A DNA stretch of 64,000 nucleotides from Eutreptiella sp. 'Long Island Sound 2002' (Eukaryota; Euglenozoa; Euglenophyceae; Eutreptiales; Eutreptiaceae): NCBI GenBank assembly GCA_964036045.1, contig OZ038385.1, positions 30,014,306 to 30,078,305 of the forward strand. The letters are read 5' to 3'. Position 1 is the first letter of the stretch. Every line of letters starts with the position of its first letter. Below, piece by piece: positions 22,901 to 33,700 of this stretch. The translations under genes were made by a program, and so were the position numbers. Below the pieces are notes generated by a model. It saw nothing but the letters and a program-made list of their open reading frames with translations, was not told where the DNA came from and ran no database searches.

Positions 22901-25900
22901 GCCCGTGTCTAAGCTACAGTAGGCGTAGGGACCGTATTAATTTGGGACTTTGGCGTAGCTTATACAAGCTTATACAAGGGGGGGCTACGTCAATTCGAAG
23001 CCCAGCCATGGCTGAAATTTTCAATCTGAAGCCTACACATGGCATGGCGGAAATGTCAAAAGTGTGTTTTGAACACAGACATCCATCCAAAGTCCATGCT
23101 TGGCACAAATGTTAATGTAAAGGTCATTCATGGCGCAAACCTCGGACCATTCTTGGCATACGCGTCAAATGAAAGCCTTCAGAGAACAGGTATCAATCCA
23201 ATCAACTGCTTGGCGCAAATTGTCAAATCAGAGCCCCATCATGGCACGATTGCCGGTCCAAAGTTTGTTCGGAGCACAAATATCAATCCAACTGCATTCT
23301 TGGTACTAATGTCAATTGAAACCACAGAGTTCTCAGGGGATTCGGAATTTAGCACATATGTCAATGATGGGAATCGGGGGCGTAGACGTAATCTAGGGAC
23401 AACAAAGTACTTGGGTGCTAGCTTGCGCAGTGACCTTATCCTTGGGTCTAGGAGGGCCGATTCACAGGATGTGCACGCACACGTAATAGCGGCTGTGCCG
23501 CCTTGACTCGAAATCTGTTAGCGCCTTCACCACGATTGGACTAATTCATTGCATGGCCCCGCCACGATGTCGGACAGATGAACTGAATTGTTGCTAGTGT
23601 GAAGCCGGAGGGTGACGACCATGGTCAAATTATGGCTAAGGTCAATCAAGAACCCGTTCAAGGCACAAACATCTATCAAAGTCATTAATGCGTGCATCTC
23701 AATCCACATCCTATTCACAGAAAAAATGCCAGTCCAAAGTTCGTTGAGAATACAAATTCCCATGTCTATGTTTGGTACAAATGTCAATCCAACATGCGTT
23801 TTTCGCTCGAATTTCAATCCAGGACCATACATGGGCGATATATTGGTCCAATATCTGTTCAAAACACAATTTTCAATCCAATTTCTATGCTTGGTACAAA
23901 TGCCAATCTAAAGCCCATTAAGGGGACAAATGACAATCAATCCAATGCCCCTTCCCTGCCTACATGTCATTCCAAAGCCTGTTTAGAATACAAATATCAA
24001 TCCAACAACAATGCTTGGTACAAACGTCAAGGCAAAGCTCTGGCAAACGGCAATTCAAAGTTTGTTCAGATCACCAATATCTATCCAATGTCTATGCTTG
24101 GTACAAATGTCCATCCAAAACTCATGCATGGCGAAATGTCAATTAAGAGTCTGTTCACAAGACAAATATCAATTGATGCTTGGTACAAATGTCAATCCAA
24201 AGCCCCTACAGTGTCCGTGGCTTCGTGTGTCTAGGCATCCTGTTATTCTACGGAGCATCCAGTCACAAGGGCATTTGTCCCGCAGCCTTTGGCCTCGCGG
24301 ATCTAGGCATCCCAGTCATCAATGGGGCATCCACCCTTGTGGGCGTCTAGGACAGCATCAAGTGTGCATGCTCATGCAAAACCTATTCACGGCAGAATCA
24401 TCAATCCAAAATCTGTCCAGAGCATGACCATCAATCTGAATTCTATGCTCGGCACAAATGTCTATCCAAATCCCATGCACGGCAGAAATCTCAACCAATG
24501 AGTGCATATGACAAGCATCACAAAACACTAAAATGAATCCGAAGTCTATGCTTGGTACTCATGTCCATTCAATGCCCACCCAAGGCTGAAACATCAATCA
24601 AAACCATCAAGGCATGTCAATGCAAAGCCTAAGCATGTTGGAAACACTGGTCCAAAGTTTGTTCACAACACCAACCAAAGTGTGGCACTGTGTGTCAAAT
24701 ACATGCATCACACACTCAAGGCATATGAATGCAGCGCCCAAGCTGCTAAATGAACGGAGTACCCGAAGTGCCAAATAGTAGCAACACCCGGGCTACCAAA
24801 TGACAGCCGCACACACCCAGCACAAAGTAGCATACAAGTTGCCAAATGAGTGCAGCAATCACTCTACCAAACCATTGTAGCACCAGGTAGCACTAGGTTG
24901 CCATATGTATGCCTCGCTAGGCTACCAAAGGAACACAACACACATACTACTAAGTAAATGCTGTGCATGGGTTGCCAGACAAGTGCAGCACACAGGCTAC
25001 CGGATAGATGCAGTTCACTGGCCGCCAAGTTTATGCAGCATATGGGCTACCCACTAAGTGCAGTACACCTGCTGCCAAGCAAATGCACCCACACCCATTC
25101 TCCCTATCATGGGGGGCATCCGCAATTGTGGGCATCTAGCCCTGTGCCTCCAGCATCCATTATGTTGCTTACATCATGCTTACATGCAAGGCATCCACTC
25201 TTGTGGGCATATATCACGGTGCATCCAACACCCAAGCATTTGGCATGGTTCCCTTGGCGCTTGATGCCCAAGCATCCCGCCGGCTCATGGGGCATCTGGC
25301 TTGGTGCCTTTGGCATCTTACTTCCAGGTATCTGGCACAGTGCTCTCAACATATGTTGTCTCGGCATGTCTCCTTGGGGTGTGTGCTTTGTGTGGTTGTT
25401 TGTTCCCCTTGCTTAACTGCAGACCCGGGCTGCCAAACAGCATCACACACTCAACCATATCTCTCTAGGACATCTGTTAGGTGCCAACACAGAGCAAATT
25501 CGCAATTTTTCAAGGTTTTCTCACGGTTTGGTCCAATGCACTAAATTTTCGTTCCGAGGGGGGGAGGGGTATGTGTATGCTTTTTGAAATCTGTGAGAAA
25601 AGGCTGTTTAAGAAATGTTTGGGTTGGGGGGGCGTACGTGGTCACAATTTTGAGCATAGAGCTGTAAACGGGACAACGCACAGGGCACAGGCAATGGTCC
25701 AAGGATCACTCATTATTCCGAATCGGATTCGTTCTTATTGTTGCCCCTTTCCACAAGGGCTGGGAATCCATTGGGGCATACATCCCCCTGCTTGTGACTG
25801 GGAACATACTTCTTCAATTTTTCCCAATTGTGCAGCTTGCGTGCCTTCACTGGCACCCACCCTGTGTTCAGGGGCATGGCCCATAGGCCGTCAGTAGTGA

Positions 25901-27915
25901 GTGCAGGTTGTTGCGAACCACCTGCGCGAGGCTTTTGTTGCTAGTGGTTTTTTGGCGAGTAACCTGCACCCAGGTTGCACCCCCAGAGCGTGCTCTTTTG
26001 CGAACCAAAGGTTTTTGCGGTGCATCTAGGGATGCAACAGCACGTTGCGTGAATTTGTAAGCGGACATGGTGGCTGCCTATTAAAAAAAGAGGCAGCAAG
26101 CAACACATGCACTGTCCAAAAAGGACAAAAATCTCAAACATACCGTCAGTACAGCATGCAGACCATGGTGTTCCAAATAGCCCTTTTCAAGGGCTTTCCG
26201 AATATACCCCAAATACCCCCCCCTACGGGACACGCAGTGGGCGCAAACGAGGCAACAATGACGGCGATCCCTGAAAACGCTCTGTGTTGGCACCTTCCTG
26301 TCCGTCCCAGAGAGATATGAATGCAGCACCCCAGCTGCTAAATGAATGCAACACTGCCAGACAATGGCAACACCCAGGCTGCCAAATGACTGTAGCACAC
26401 ATGCAGCTGAATGAAAACAGCACACAAGCCGCCAAATGAGTGCAGCACTCACTCTGCCAAATCATCAATCATAAATCATGGCAGCACGCAAGCTGCCAGA
26501 TGCATGCCTTGCATAGGCTGCCAAATGAACACAGCACACAGCTTGCTTAGTTAATGCACCACATAGGCTTCCAAATGCATGTAGCACTTAAACTGCCAAA
26601 TAAGAGCAGCACACTGGCTGCCAAATAACTGCAACACACAACCCGCTACAGAAATGAAGCACACTAGCCACCAACTGAATGCAGCACACTGGCTGCCAGA
26701 TGAGTGCAACACACCGGCTGCCAAACGATCACAGCACATCGGCTGCTAGATAGATGCACCACACAGGCCGCCTAACAAATGCAAGACACATGCTGTCAAA
26801 GAAATGCATCTGTTTTGCTGCCAAGGGAGTTCAACACACACACTACACACACTGCCAAATGAGTGCAGCACACAGGCTGCCTAATGGGTGCAGAACCGAT
26901 GTCAAGTGAATGCAGCAGCAGGCTGCCAAATAAATGCAGCACACAGCCTACTAAATGAATGCAGCACACAGGCCATCAAATAAATGCACCACAAGTGCTG
27001 TGAAATGAATGCAGCCTACTTGTGTAGAGTTTTTCACCCGCCTCTATGTCTTTATCCTTCGATTGATTAGCCAGTATTCAACTTTCACCAAAGTCAACCA
27101 TAATTGACTGGACTGCCTGTCCAATTTGGCAAATACTCAAACCGTGGTCTCCACCCTGGCTGGTGGCCAGTTCGTCCCACTGGTATTCCAACTGACCACC
27201 TCGACAGTGGTCTTACAGACAACTCTTTCCTATGTTTCATCCCCCCTGAGCAACTGTGAGACCCCCTCATGTGGGCATGGGGGATTTGGAAGGGTGTGGA
27301 CATGACCATGACACAGCTGACTCATTGCACAAAGGTTACTTCTTCCATATCAGCTATGTTTTTTGTTCCCTTTGCTCCATAGTGTTCAACAACACTACCT
27401 CTTGGGTGTTCTCTTCTGTCCAACTGGTTCTCCAACTGTTGTACGCACCACCTGTACAGCAAAAGGCAACCTTTCCTCCTTTTACCTTTTCCCTTGCCAT
27501 CTTCGCAGATGAGGGCCCGGTCCAGGGTCCCTTCTCCAAAAGGGTTAGATCAAGTCATGGATTCCCCTTTGGTCCCAAGTGGGTACATTCTGTGGGGATG
27601 TACACAAAGTGGTGGGTGCAGGGTCACTGGTTTTGTTCTTCTTGTCTCGTTTGCAGCCACAAGCAAGCTGGCTCTGTCGCTTGTTTCTTCAATTTTCAGC
27701 AGGTTCCACGTGCCAAAGCAGAAGCTTTTGCGCGTCAACATAACATGCTTTTCATCGAGTGCAGTGCCAAGACCAAAGAAGGAGTGCAACAGACCTTTGA
27801 AGAGTTGGCAAACAAGATTCTGGACACTCCGAGTTTGCTCGGCAACACAGCGCCCATGGGAATGAATTTGAATAAGACTGCTGCTGACAGCGGTTCAAGT
27901 GGTTGTGCATGTTAA
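19986..27915 (+). CDS. Rab18/RabC-like small GTPase, copy B (three exons, one giant intron)
   Basis: Exons 19986-20189, 20789-20986 and 27703-27915 have exactly the lengths and phases of copy A (204, 198 and 213 nt) and give 204 residues. [30 protein letters not shown] and terminal CAC are intact. By my count copy B differs from A at 34/204 bases in exon 1 and 27/198 in exon 2, mostly silent; only eight residues differ (for example D7N, F53Y, R54C, D55N). Exon 3 has no difference. Intron 1 is 599 bp (it contains AT-rich sequence at 20330-20530) and intron 2 is 6716 bp, filled with a transposon-like unit and minisatellites. Both have GT-AG ends. Preserved coding suggests a working gene, provided the long intron is spliced. 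Confidence 0.88.
21952..22945. mobile_element. Element bounded by 52-bp inverted repeats, inside Rab18 B intron 2
   Basis: The 52 bp at 21952-22003 (CCAAATTAATACGGTCCCTA, CGCCTACTGTAGCTT onward) recur reverse-complemented at 22894-22945 with two mismatches. Just outside or inside each lies CGTAGCTTATACAAG followed by a G tract (22010-22022, then TA; 22978-22984). The enclosed ~890 bp holds a damaged copy of the small protein intact at 43697-44173. The arrangement suggests a DNA transposon with complex subterminal repeats; exact ends and target duplication are unclear. Confidence 0.65.
22441..22752 (+). pseudogene. Damaged copy of the VWAKA small protein
   Basis: An acidic serine run ([17 protein letters not shown]) leads into [20 protein letters not shown] and LYFT, matching IVWAKAGRGIGGRGHVFEGK and LYFT of the 43.9-kb copy. 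The frame shifts near 22590; the continuation [19 protein letters not shown] and HVRLFRM then matches LPRNRKPKPIPKPEAKP and HVQLFKM. The function is unknown; the block is a short aromatic/basic domain followed by a Pro-Lys linker. Confidence 0.6.
22990..24490. repeat. Degenerate ~30-bp repeat region
   Basis: Loosely repeated words such as TCAATCCAAAGCCCATGCTT, GGTACAAATG and TGTTCA recur at roughly 30-bp steps with heavy drift, inside intron 2 of Rab18 B. At 24230-24350 and again at 25100-25330 a second word, GGGGCATCCACCCTTGTGGGC-like, recurs. Confidence 0.6.
24700..25085. repeat. ~25-bp minisatellite, block 1
   Basis: Units close to GGCTGCCAAATGAATGCAGC plus ACACA are repeated with many substitutions. 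The same unit returns at 26310-27020. Both are within intron 2 of Rab18 B. Confidence 0.7.
26310..27020. repeat. ~25-bp minisatellite, block 2
   Basis: About 27 degenerate units of GCTGCCAAATGAATGCAGCA plus CACAG. The two blocks are separated by ~1.2 kb of unrelated intron sequence, as if an older array had been split by insertion. Confidence 0.72.
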
Positions 27916-29558
27916 CACGGTTTTTAAGGGGGATCAGGTGCGGTGCAGGCCGTGTTTTTTTTGCATGCCCTCCATTCATGGGGGCTGAACAGAGCGGTGG
28001 GTGAGGGAGGTTATCCAGAAGCTTAGGGCCGAAGCCGCGTCCCCACATTGACTCTACCCCAATATACCGCTTTTATTCTCTGCATCCTTGAGCTAGCCCC
28101 TGCCAAATCCAGCCCCGTTTCTGACACGCTGAAACCCCCAAGGCCAGGCCTTTGTTGATCCAGACCGCTTCCCTTCGTTGTTTTGCACCATGCAATCCCC
28201 TCCGGCCATCAGGTGTGGAATGGCCCAGGAAATGGGAGTCTTCACCAAGGCGCGATCAGCCATGATTTCCTGTTTCTTCGTATTTTTTCCCGCTGTGGGC
28301 CTTCCCTGGCCACGAGCATCAACAATCCGAATCTGAGGGCTGCCTGGTGGTCCCTCTCGTTTGTGCCATATTCTGTAGGGCCAGTATCCGAGTTTCGTGG
28401 GCAACGCCGCAGCTGACCCTAATCTCTACAGCCATTTTGACCCACCTAGGCTTGTGCATCGATCTTACCAATGCAAAGCCTGTTTGTGTTCCAAAGGTGA
28501 CTGTGTTCCTAAGGCCTTGGCAGAATTTCCATTTCAGAGGTTTTCCTTTTCTTTATCTTTTTTTTTCAATGATCAGCCGCCAACACGGCGGTTGGCGGTT
28601 AAGTGGCGGTAGTTCTTGGTTGGGTAACCACATGTTGTGATAGCCTGACAGTGATTGACTGTTAATTGATGTCAGTGACAGCCAATTCGCCACGGGCGCC
28701 ACACGTGGGCTCTGTTGCACAGAGGGCCCTTCGTGTCCTCATATTGCGATCATGAGTAGCCTTGATTGACATGGAAATGAGTAGGAACGTTGCATATGCT
28801 GCACTGCTGCACAGCGTTACGGTGCGGCAGTATCACTCAGTTGATCCCTAGCCAGTGTGCGGCGATGGCGTTTGTCGGTGGGCATTCTCTGAGCTTACGC
28901 GGTCATGGACCAGGTGCCGCGATTTTCCCCTCAACTAGCAGTGGTTCTACATCAGGGTAGTCATTCACAACATGATTTGTTTTTTGGTTTATCAAACCCT
29001 TCCCGTGAAGACCACCCCAAGCTGTGCTCCAACTGCCTTCGACTTCATAAATTGCACGAAGTTGCCCGCACGCCTTGGGGGGCTGGTGGGGGATGGGGAG
29101 GGGGGGCTGTGTGTGTGTGTTTGTGTGAGGTTTGAGGGGGGGTTAATGTTAACACTGTTTATGGTTTTTGGACGCCATCTGCTCTGGGTAGACGTGGTCT
29201 GTTGTTGGAGACACTGTCTGCATGCAATAGAAAGAATGTTTTCTTTTGATTTTGAGATGTGGAGCGCCGAACTGTATGCGGTGGGGGGTTGGAGCACGGG
29301 GGGGGCGCCGGGACCGGACCCTTTACGCCAACCCCCCCCCCCCCCCCCTCCCTGCCGGGTTTTGGCCCCAAAGTGCCGGACCATGGGCGCCGAAGGCGCC
29401 CTAAGGAAATTTTGCTTGACTTAGTAGAGGGTGAAAAATTGGGTTTTTGCCCCATGTGTCTATACTCAAAATACTCAGTTTTTTTAGGAGAACCCAATAG
29501 TGGATGAAAACCAAATTGGACCAAATATGCATACCACTCCTATGCAGAGGTATGTCAG
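27916..29558. other. Downstream of Rab18 B; no gene seen
   Basis: The flank has no similarity to the flank of copy A. It includes a C tract of about 16 at 29332-29348 preceded by GGGTTGGAGCACGGGGG, and a GGGCGCCGAAGGCGCCC palindrome near 29385. No supported frame is present. Confidence 0.45.
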
Positions 29559-29700
29559 AGATGGGCCCTACCCTAGTGGTAAAGCAGTGCCCTGCAACTT
29601 GAAAGTCCTGGGTTCAAACCCAGTGGCGTCAATCTGCAGTACCATAGGCAGGACCAGGGATACCATGGGAAAGTTATTTTTTTGCTTTTTTTTTGTTTTG
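29559..29700 (+). repeat. tRNA-related SINE-like head
   Basis: GGGCCCTACCCTAGTGGTAA carries an A-box-like word (CTAGTGGTAAAGCAGTG, from about 29573) and 30 nt later CTGGGTTCAAACCCAG is a B box inside a perfect T-arm stem. The acceptor stem does not pair, so this is not a working tRNA. A T-rich tract (29667-29700) follows as a possible RNA polymerase III terminator. Confidence 0.6.
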
Positions 29701-29744
29701 ACTTTATCCTCTTTGTTTGGGACCCCCGAGAATGCACGATTTCT

Positions 29745-30215
29745 GCCCACTTGTGGGCCTCCCAGAAGGCAGGGTTTAGGCATCCAATTCTGATTTTGTC
29801 CCCCTTGGTCATGTAGCATTATCGCCCACTTGTGGGCCCCACCTATTCTGATTTTGTCCCCCTCTCTTTGGGGATCCCCGAGAATGCAGGGGTGATGTAG
29901 CATTTCCGCCCACTTGTGGGCCCCACCTATTTTGATTTTGTCCCCCTCTCTTTGGGGATCCCCGAGAATGCAGGGGTGATGTAGCATTTCCGCCCACTTG
30001 TGGGCCCCACCTATTTTGATTTTGTCCCCCTCTCTTTGGGGATCCCCGAGAATGCAGGGGTGATGTAGCATTTCCGCCCACTTGTGGGCCCCACCTATTT
30101 TGATTTTGTCCCCCTCTCTTTGGGGATCCCCGAGAATGCAGGGGTGATGTAGCATTTCCGCCCACTTGTGGGCCCCACCTATTCTGATTTTGGGCACCCT
30201 AGAAGGCAAGGGTTA
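29745..30215. repeat. 84-bp tandem repeat
   Basis: Four nearly identical 84-bp units, with partial units at both ends, contain GGGGATCCCCGAGAATGCAG, GGGTGATGTAGCATTTCCGC and CCACTTGTGGGCCCCACC. The period is exact (29831, 29915, 29999). Because 84 is a multiple of three, one minus-strand frame stays open with a 28-residue repeat (IGGAHKWAEMLHHPCILGD). Degenerate relatives of GGGGANCCCNAGAANGCA occur at about 19795, 57825 and 61990, so the unit derives from a dispersed repeat. Confidence 0.9.
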
Positions 30216-30408
30216 GGCAACCAATTCTGATTTTGTCCCTCTTCCCCTCTTGAACAAGCCATTAATGCATACTGCTATGCTTGCTACTTTGCTCTTTAGC
30301 ACGCAATGGCATATGTATTAAGAAATTGGCCACAACGAGTCCCTTTGGCAAGGATGACACCCTATTGTAATACACTTGCATGCAAGTCGGAGGTGGTGCA
30401 CTCTTTTG

Positions 30409-30561
30409 TCAACCGTGATATTTGGGCTTTTGGAGCAAATGGCCTGAATGTCTTGGTTGGCGAAAGAGGCCACACTCTATGGCTTCGTATGCAAGTGGGG
30501 GACCGATCATTTGGGGGCAATTGTGTGAAGTCGTCCGCCAGTTTTTCTTGGTGGTGGCCAT
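30409..30561 (-). CDS. Short divergent ORF at the 5' end of the transposon
   Basis: From ATG at 30561 (minus) a 50-codon frame starts MATTKKNWRTTSHNCPQMIG. The deleted copy at 58.7-60.7 kb keeps the first 20 residues as MATTSKNWRTTSHSYPQLIG, with most changes conservative, which hints at coding constraint. After this point the two copies diverge, so only the start of a second, divergently transcribed gene may be shared. The function is unknown. Confidence 0.3.
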   Translation of the reverse strand: MATTKKNWRTTSHNCPQMIGPPLAYEAIECGLFRQPRHSGHLLQKPKYHG

Positions 30562-30598
30562 AGAGAAACTGATGACCGGGGACGGGGCGTGGTCCTTG

Positions 30599-30721
30599 GG
30601 CATCCAGGCACGTCGGCTGAAGCCAGGCCTGCTACGACGAGGTGGATGCCGAAATGGAGCTCAGAAAGGCCCGGAGAGTTGTGGTGAGCCTTCCTTTCCG
30701 GTTTGTATTGTTGTTGCATGA
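30599..30721 (+). repeat. ~123-bp segment inverted relative to the second transposon copy
   Basis: GGCATCCAGGCACGTCGGCT ... GTTTGTATTGTTGTTGCATGA has ~85% identity to 60477-60600 in the same plus-strand orientation, although the sequences on both sides of it match that copy only in the opposite orientation. It lies between the divergent short frame and the large transposase frame, where a two-way promoter would be expected. Confidence 0.75.
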
Positions 30722-30723
30722 TA

Positions 30724-33700
30724 TGGGACTATCCAACCCATGGCATTTGCTGAAATCTAGACACCATCTTTCCCAAAGAATGGCACACAGAGAGGCTCAA
30801 AAATGGTACGAGCGACTATGCAACATATGTGGAAAGAAAGGGGTGCACAAGAAATGTGACGCTTGCTCCGTCTCCTACCACACCAAATGCGGGCACACGT
30901 GCACCCCCGTTTCACAACAACCCAATCAACCCCCCGTTCCCAACTATAGCATTCCTCCGACACTTCTACTCTTGAAAGGCCCATCGAAGGTGGCCGCTTG
31001 CCACGGTCTTTGTGGACACCCAACGGCAGTTACTGGGTTGTGTGGTTGTACGCCACAACAATGTGGTTGCGGGCATCACTTCAATGACACTGTAGCTACC
31101 GCGGAGCGGCGACAACACTTCGAATTGTCCAAGAAGCACAAGGCTTGGATAGCTCCTGCTGCCCCAGTTCAAACACTACCCAAGGCCGGGCCTATGGATC
31201 GCTTCGTCAATGTGTTCTCCCCTGAGCCGCCTTCAAAGGACACCCCAATCTTGTGCCCTCCACCACCGCCACCTTCCACATCCATTCCCGCCAATCTTGA
31301 CATACCCTCTGAGGCCGGACCCAAACGCAAACGGCACCTCTCCGGGAACGTGTTTCTTTGTACGAGCGTTTGGTTGCCGCCGTTTCTAGCCGGGATGTGC
31401 AACGCATTGCTTCCATTATCCACACAGCACGCCGTCGGGGTTTTGGGCTCAAGCGGATGGTTGGACTCCTTGAGGATGCAGCACGGGCAAACCGGACACG
31501 GTACACAGAGCGGGAGTGTGCAATGGCGGTGTTATTATACCGTGTTGGTGGCCCTACCGCAGTGAAAATTTTGCATGCCGCAAATTTACTCCCCTCTGTG
31601 CGTCACACACAACGACTTGCGGCACGTATCACACAGCGGGTGACCCACGAGTTGTGCGTCCGAATCGCCGACCAAGCTTGGGAGGAATTGCAAAAGGCGC
31701 CCGTGACGGTGCACTTCGACGAGATCTCCATTGTGCAGCGACTTGTACTCGGCCCAGATGATGAAGTTTTAAGGCTATGTGAGCATGCCCCACGTGTGTG
31801 GTTCAAGTCCATGTCCGATTTGGCTCCCATCATCACCAATGTGCAGAACGGGACATGGCACGTTGCCAAGCATGCTCGGGTTGTTTCGGTATCACGCCCG
31901 GAACTATGCTGCCGTGCCCATAGCGTGCATCGCGTCGTGCAACCGATTCACGTCCGAAGAGGCTAGAGCTCAAACAGAGAAGGTGCGCAACCTTTGGGAT
32001 GAGGTGAAGGACAAGGTTGGTCCTATCATGAGCTACGCAACGGATGGAGATGCACGGCGGCGAAAGGCGTTGAATGAGATGGTCCAAGTCGAATCCAACA
32101 TCCCTGGTTGCCCACTCCTACAATATCTCCGTACAAAAGAGGGGGCCACCATCTCCAAAGACCAACGCCACATCACGAAGCGGTGCACGCGCAAGGTGTG
32201 CAGTAGTACGGCCTTGGAAATCGCGGGTGTCGCCATCTCAATGACCGTCCTAATTGGTCTTGCCGCCAAGTTGGGGACCGCCAAGGAGATCAACGTGGCC
32301 GCCAAGGAGACGGATTTCATGTCAGTGGCCAATGCGCTGCGCATTATACGTGGCATCGTGGACATTGCGGAAGCAGACCACAGTGCATTGGACCCTTCCC
32401 GGCATGGACAAGCATCCGGGGTCAAGGGAATGCACTGGTTCCTGCGGCACACGGACGACTACTACTACGCTAATTACCGAGGCCTTCAAGACCGTTTGAA
32501 GTCCGCCGCAGCGGCTGCCATTCACTTGTACCACTTGCAGCAAGAGCACAACTCGTTCTCCAAGGCGTTGTACATGGACATGCAGTGCGAGCTCTCCGGT
32601 GTCTTTGCTGACGTTGAGTTCATGCAGAAACATTTTCCCACCCGCCAGTACTTCATTTGCTTGCGGGGCAACAACCGGATCGAGACGCTCTTTAGCATTG
32701 TGCGCACGGCACGTGGGACGGGAGGTGTCTTAGACATCCTCCAATTGCGCCATCGCTTGGACATAGCCAGCCAACTTGAGGAGTTGTTTGCCCTTGACCC
32801 GAAGTGGCGTATCAATCGGAAACGAGCACGATACGGTGACAACATGACCCCGGCCACGGCAGGTCCTTGTTATGTTGCGGATGTCGATCTTTGCAAAGCG
32901 TGGCTCGATGGATTGGCGAGGGCTGAACGAGAACTCGGCATAGCTATTGAAGTGAAGGAGGGATTTGGGTTGTTCTCCCCTCATGGGACCATCCTTGAGG
33001 TGGACAACAAGGATTTGCAAGAGGACGACCACATCGATTCTGATGAGGATGCCGAGGATTCGGACGAGAGCTCTGTAGAAGGAGCAGATGAAGCCGAACA
33101 AGCTTTGCAGGAGACATCCGCCATCGCGTACAACGGCGCCATTGTTGGCAAACAACATGTCTTGAACGACTTGATCAACAATTCCTTTGGGAAGTTAGGC
33201 CACGACTGATTGGCTGCCGCCCTTAGCCAACCGAGGCCAGGTCACGTTCTTGATGTTCCCACGCAGGCACATTGTGAAAACATGCCAATCGCTGGGGACC
33301 TGGTGGCCACGGCAATGTGCTACGGTACCGTCATCTCCCTCGCCATCCTATACGTACGAACCGTGACGGATGCTAGTGGCCGCCAAGCGATGGACCATAG
33401 CTATGACGTTATTGAGTCGTCCAACAACTTGATCGTCCATGGCCAATTAATGCCATTTGAGCACCGCCCCGGCCCGGACTTGCATGTCTGGAATGGCATG
33501 TTGAATCCACGAGTCGTGCAAGTGCGTGGCGAGCATTGCCAATTTGTGAACCTTGAGAGCAACGTGGAGAACAAGTGGTACCAGCAGACTAGCACATTGA
33601 AGGCATTGGCTGAGTGGTGCATTCATTGTGCACCCACTGTAGTGCCCACTGTTCCACGGGATCCCTATCCCTGCATGCCCACGGCACCTACCGGTGAGAA

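Noticed and set aside
29559-29640. Functional tRNA gene
   Set aside because: A and B boxes and T arm are present but acceptor and anticodon stems do not pair; SINE head is the better call.
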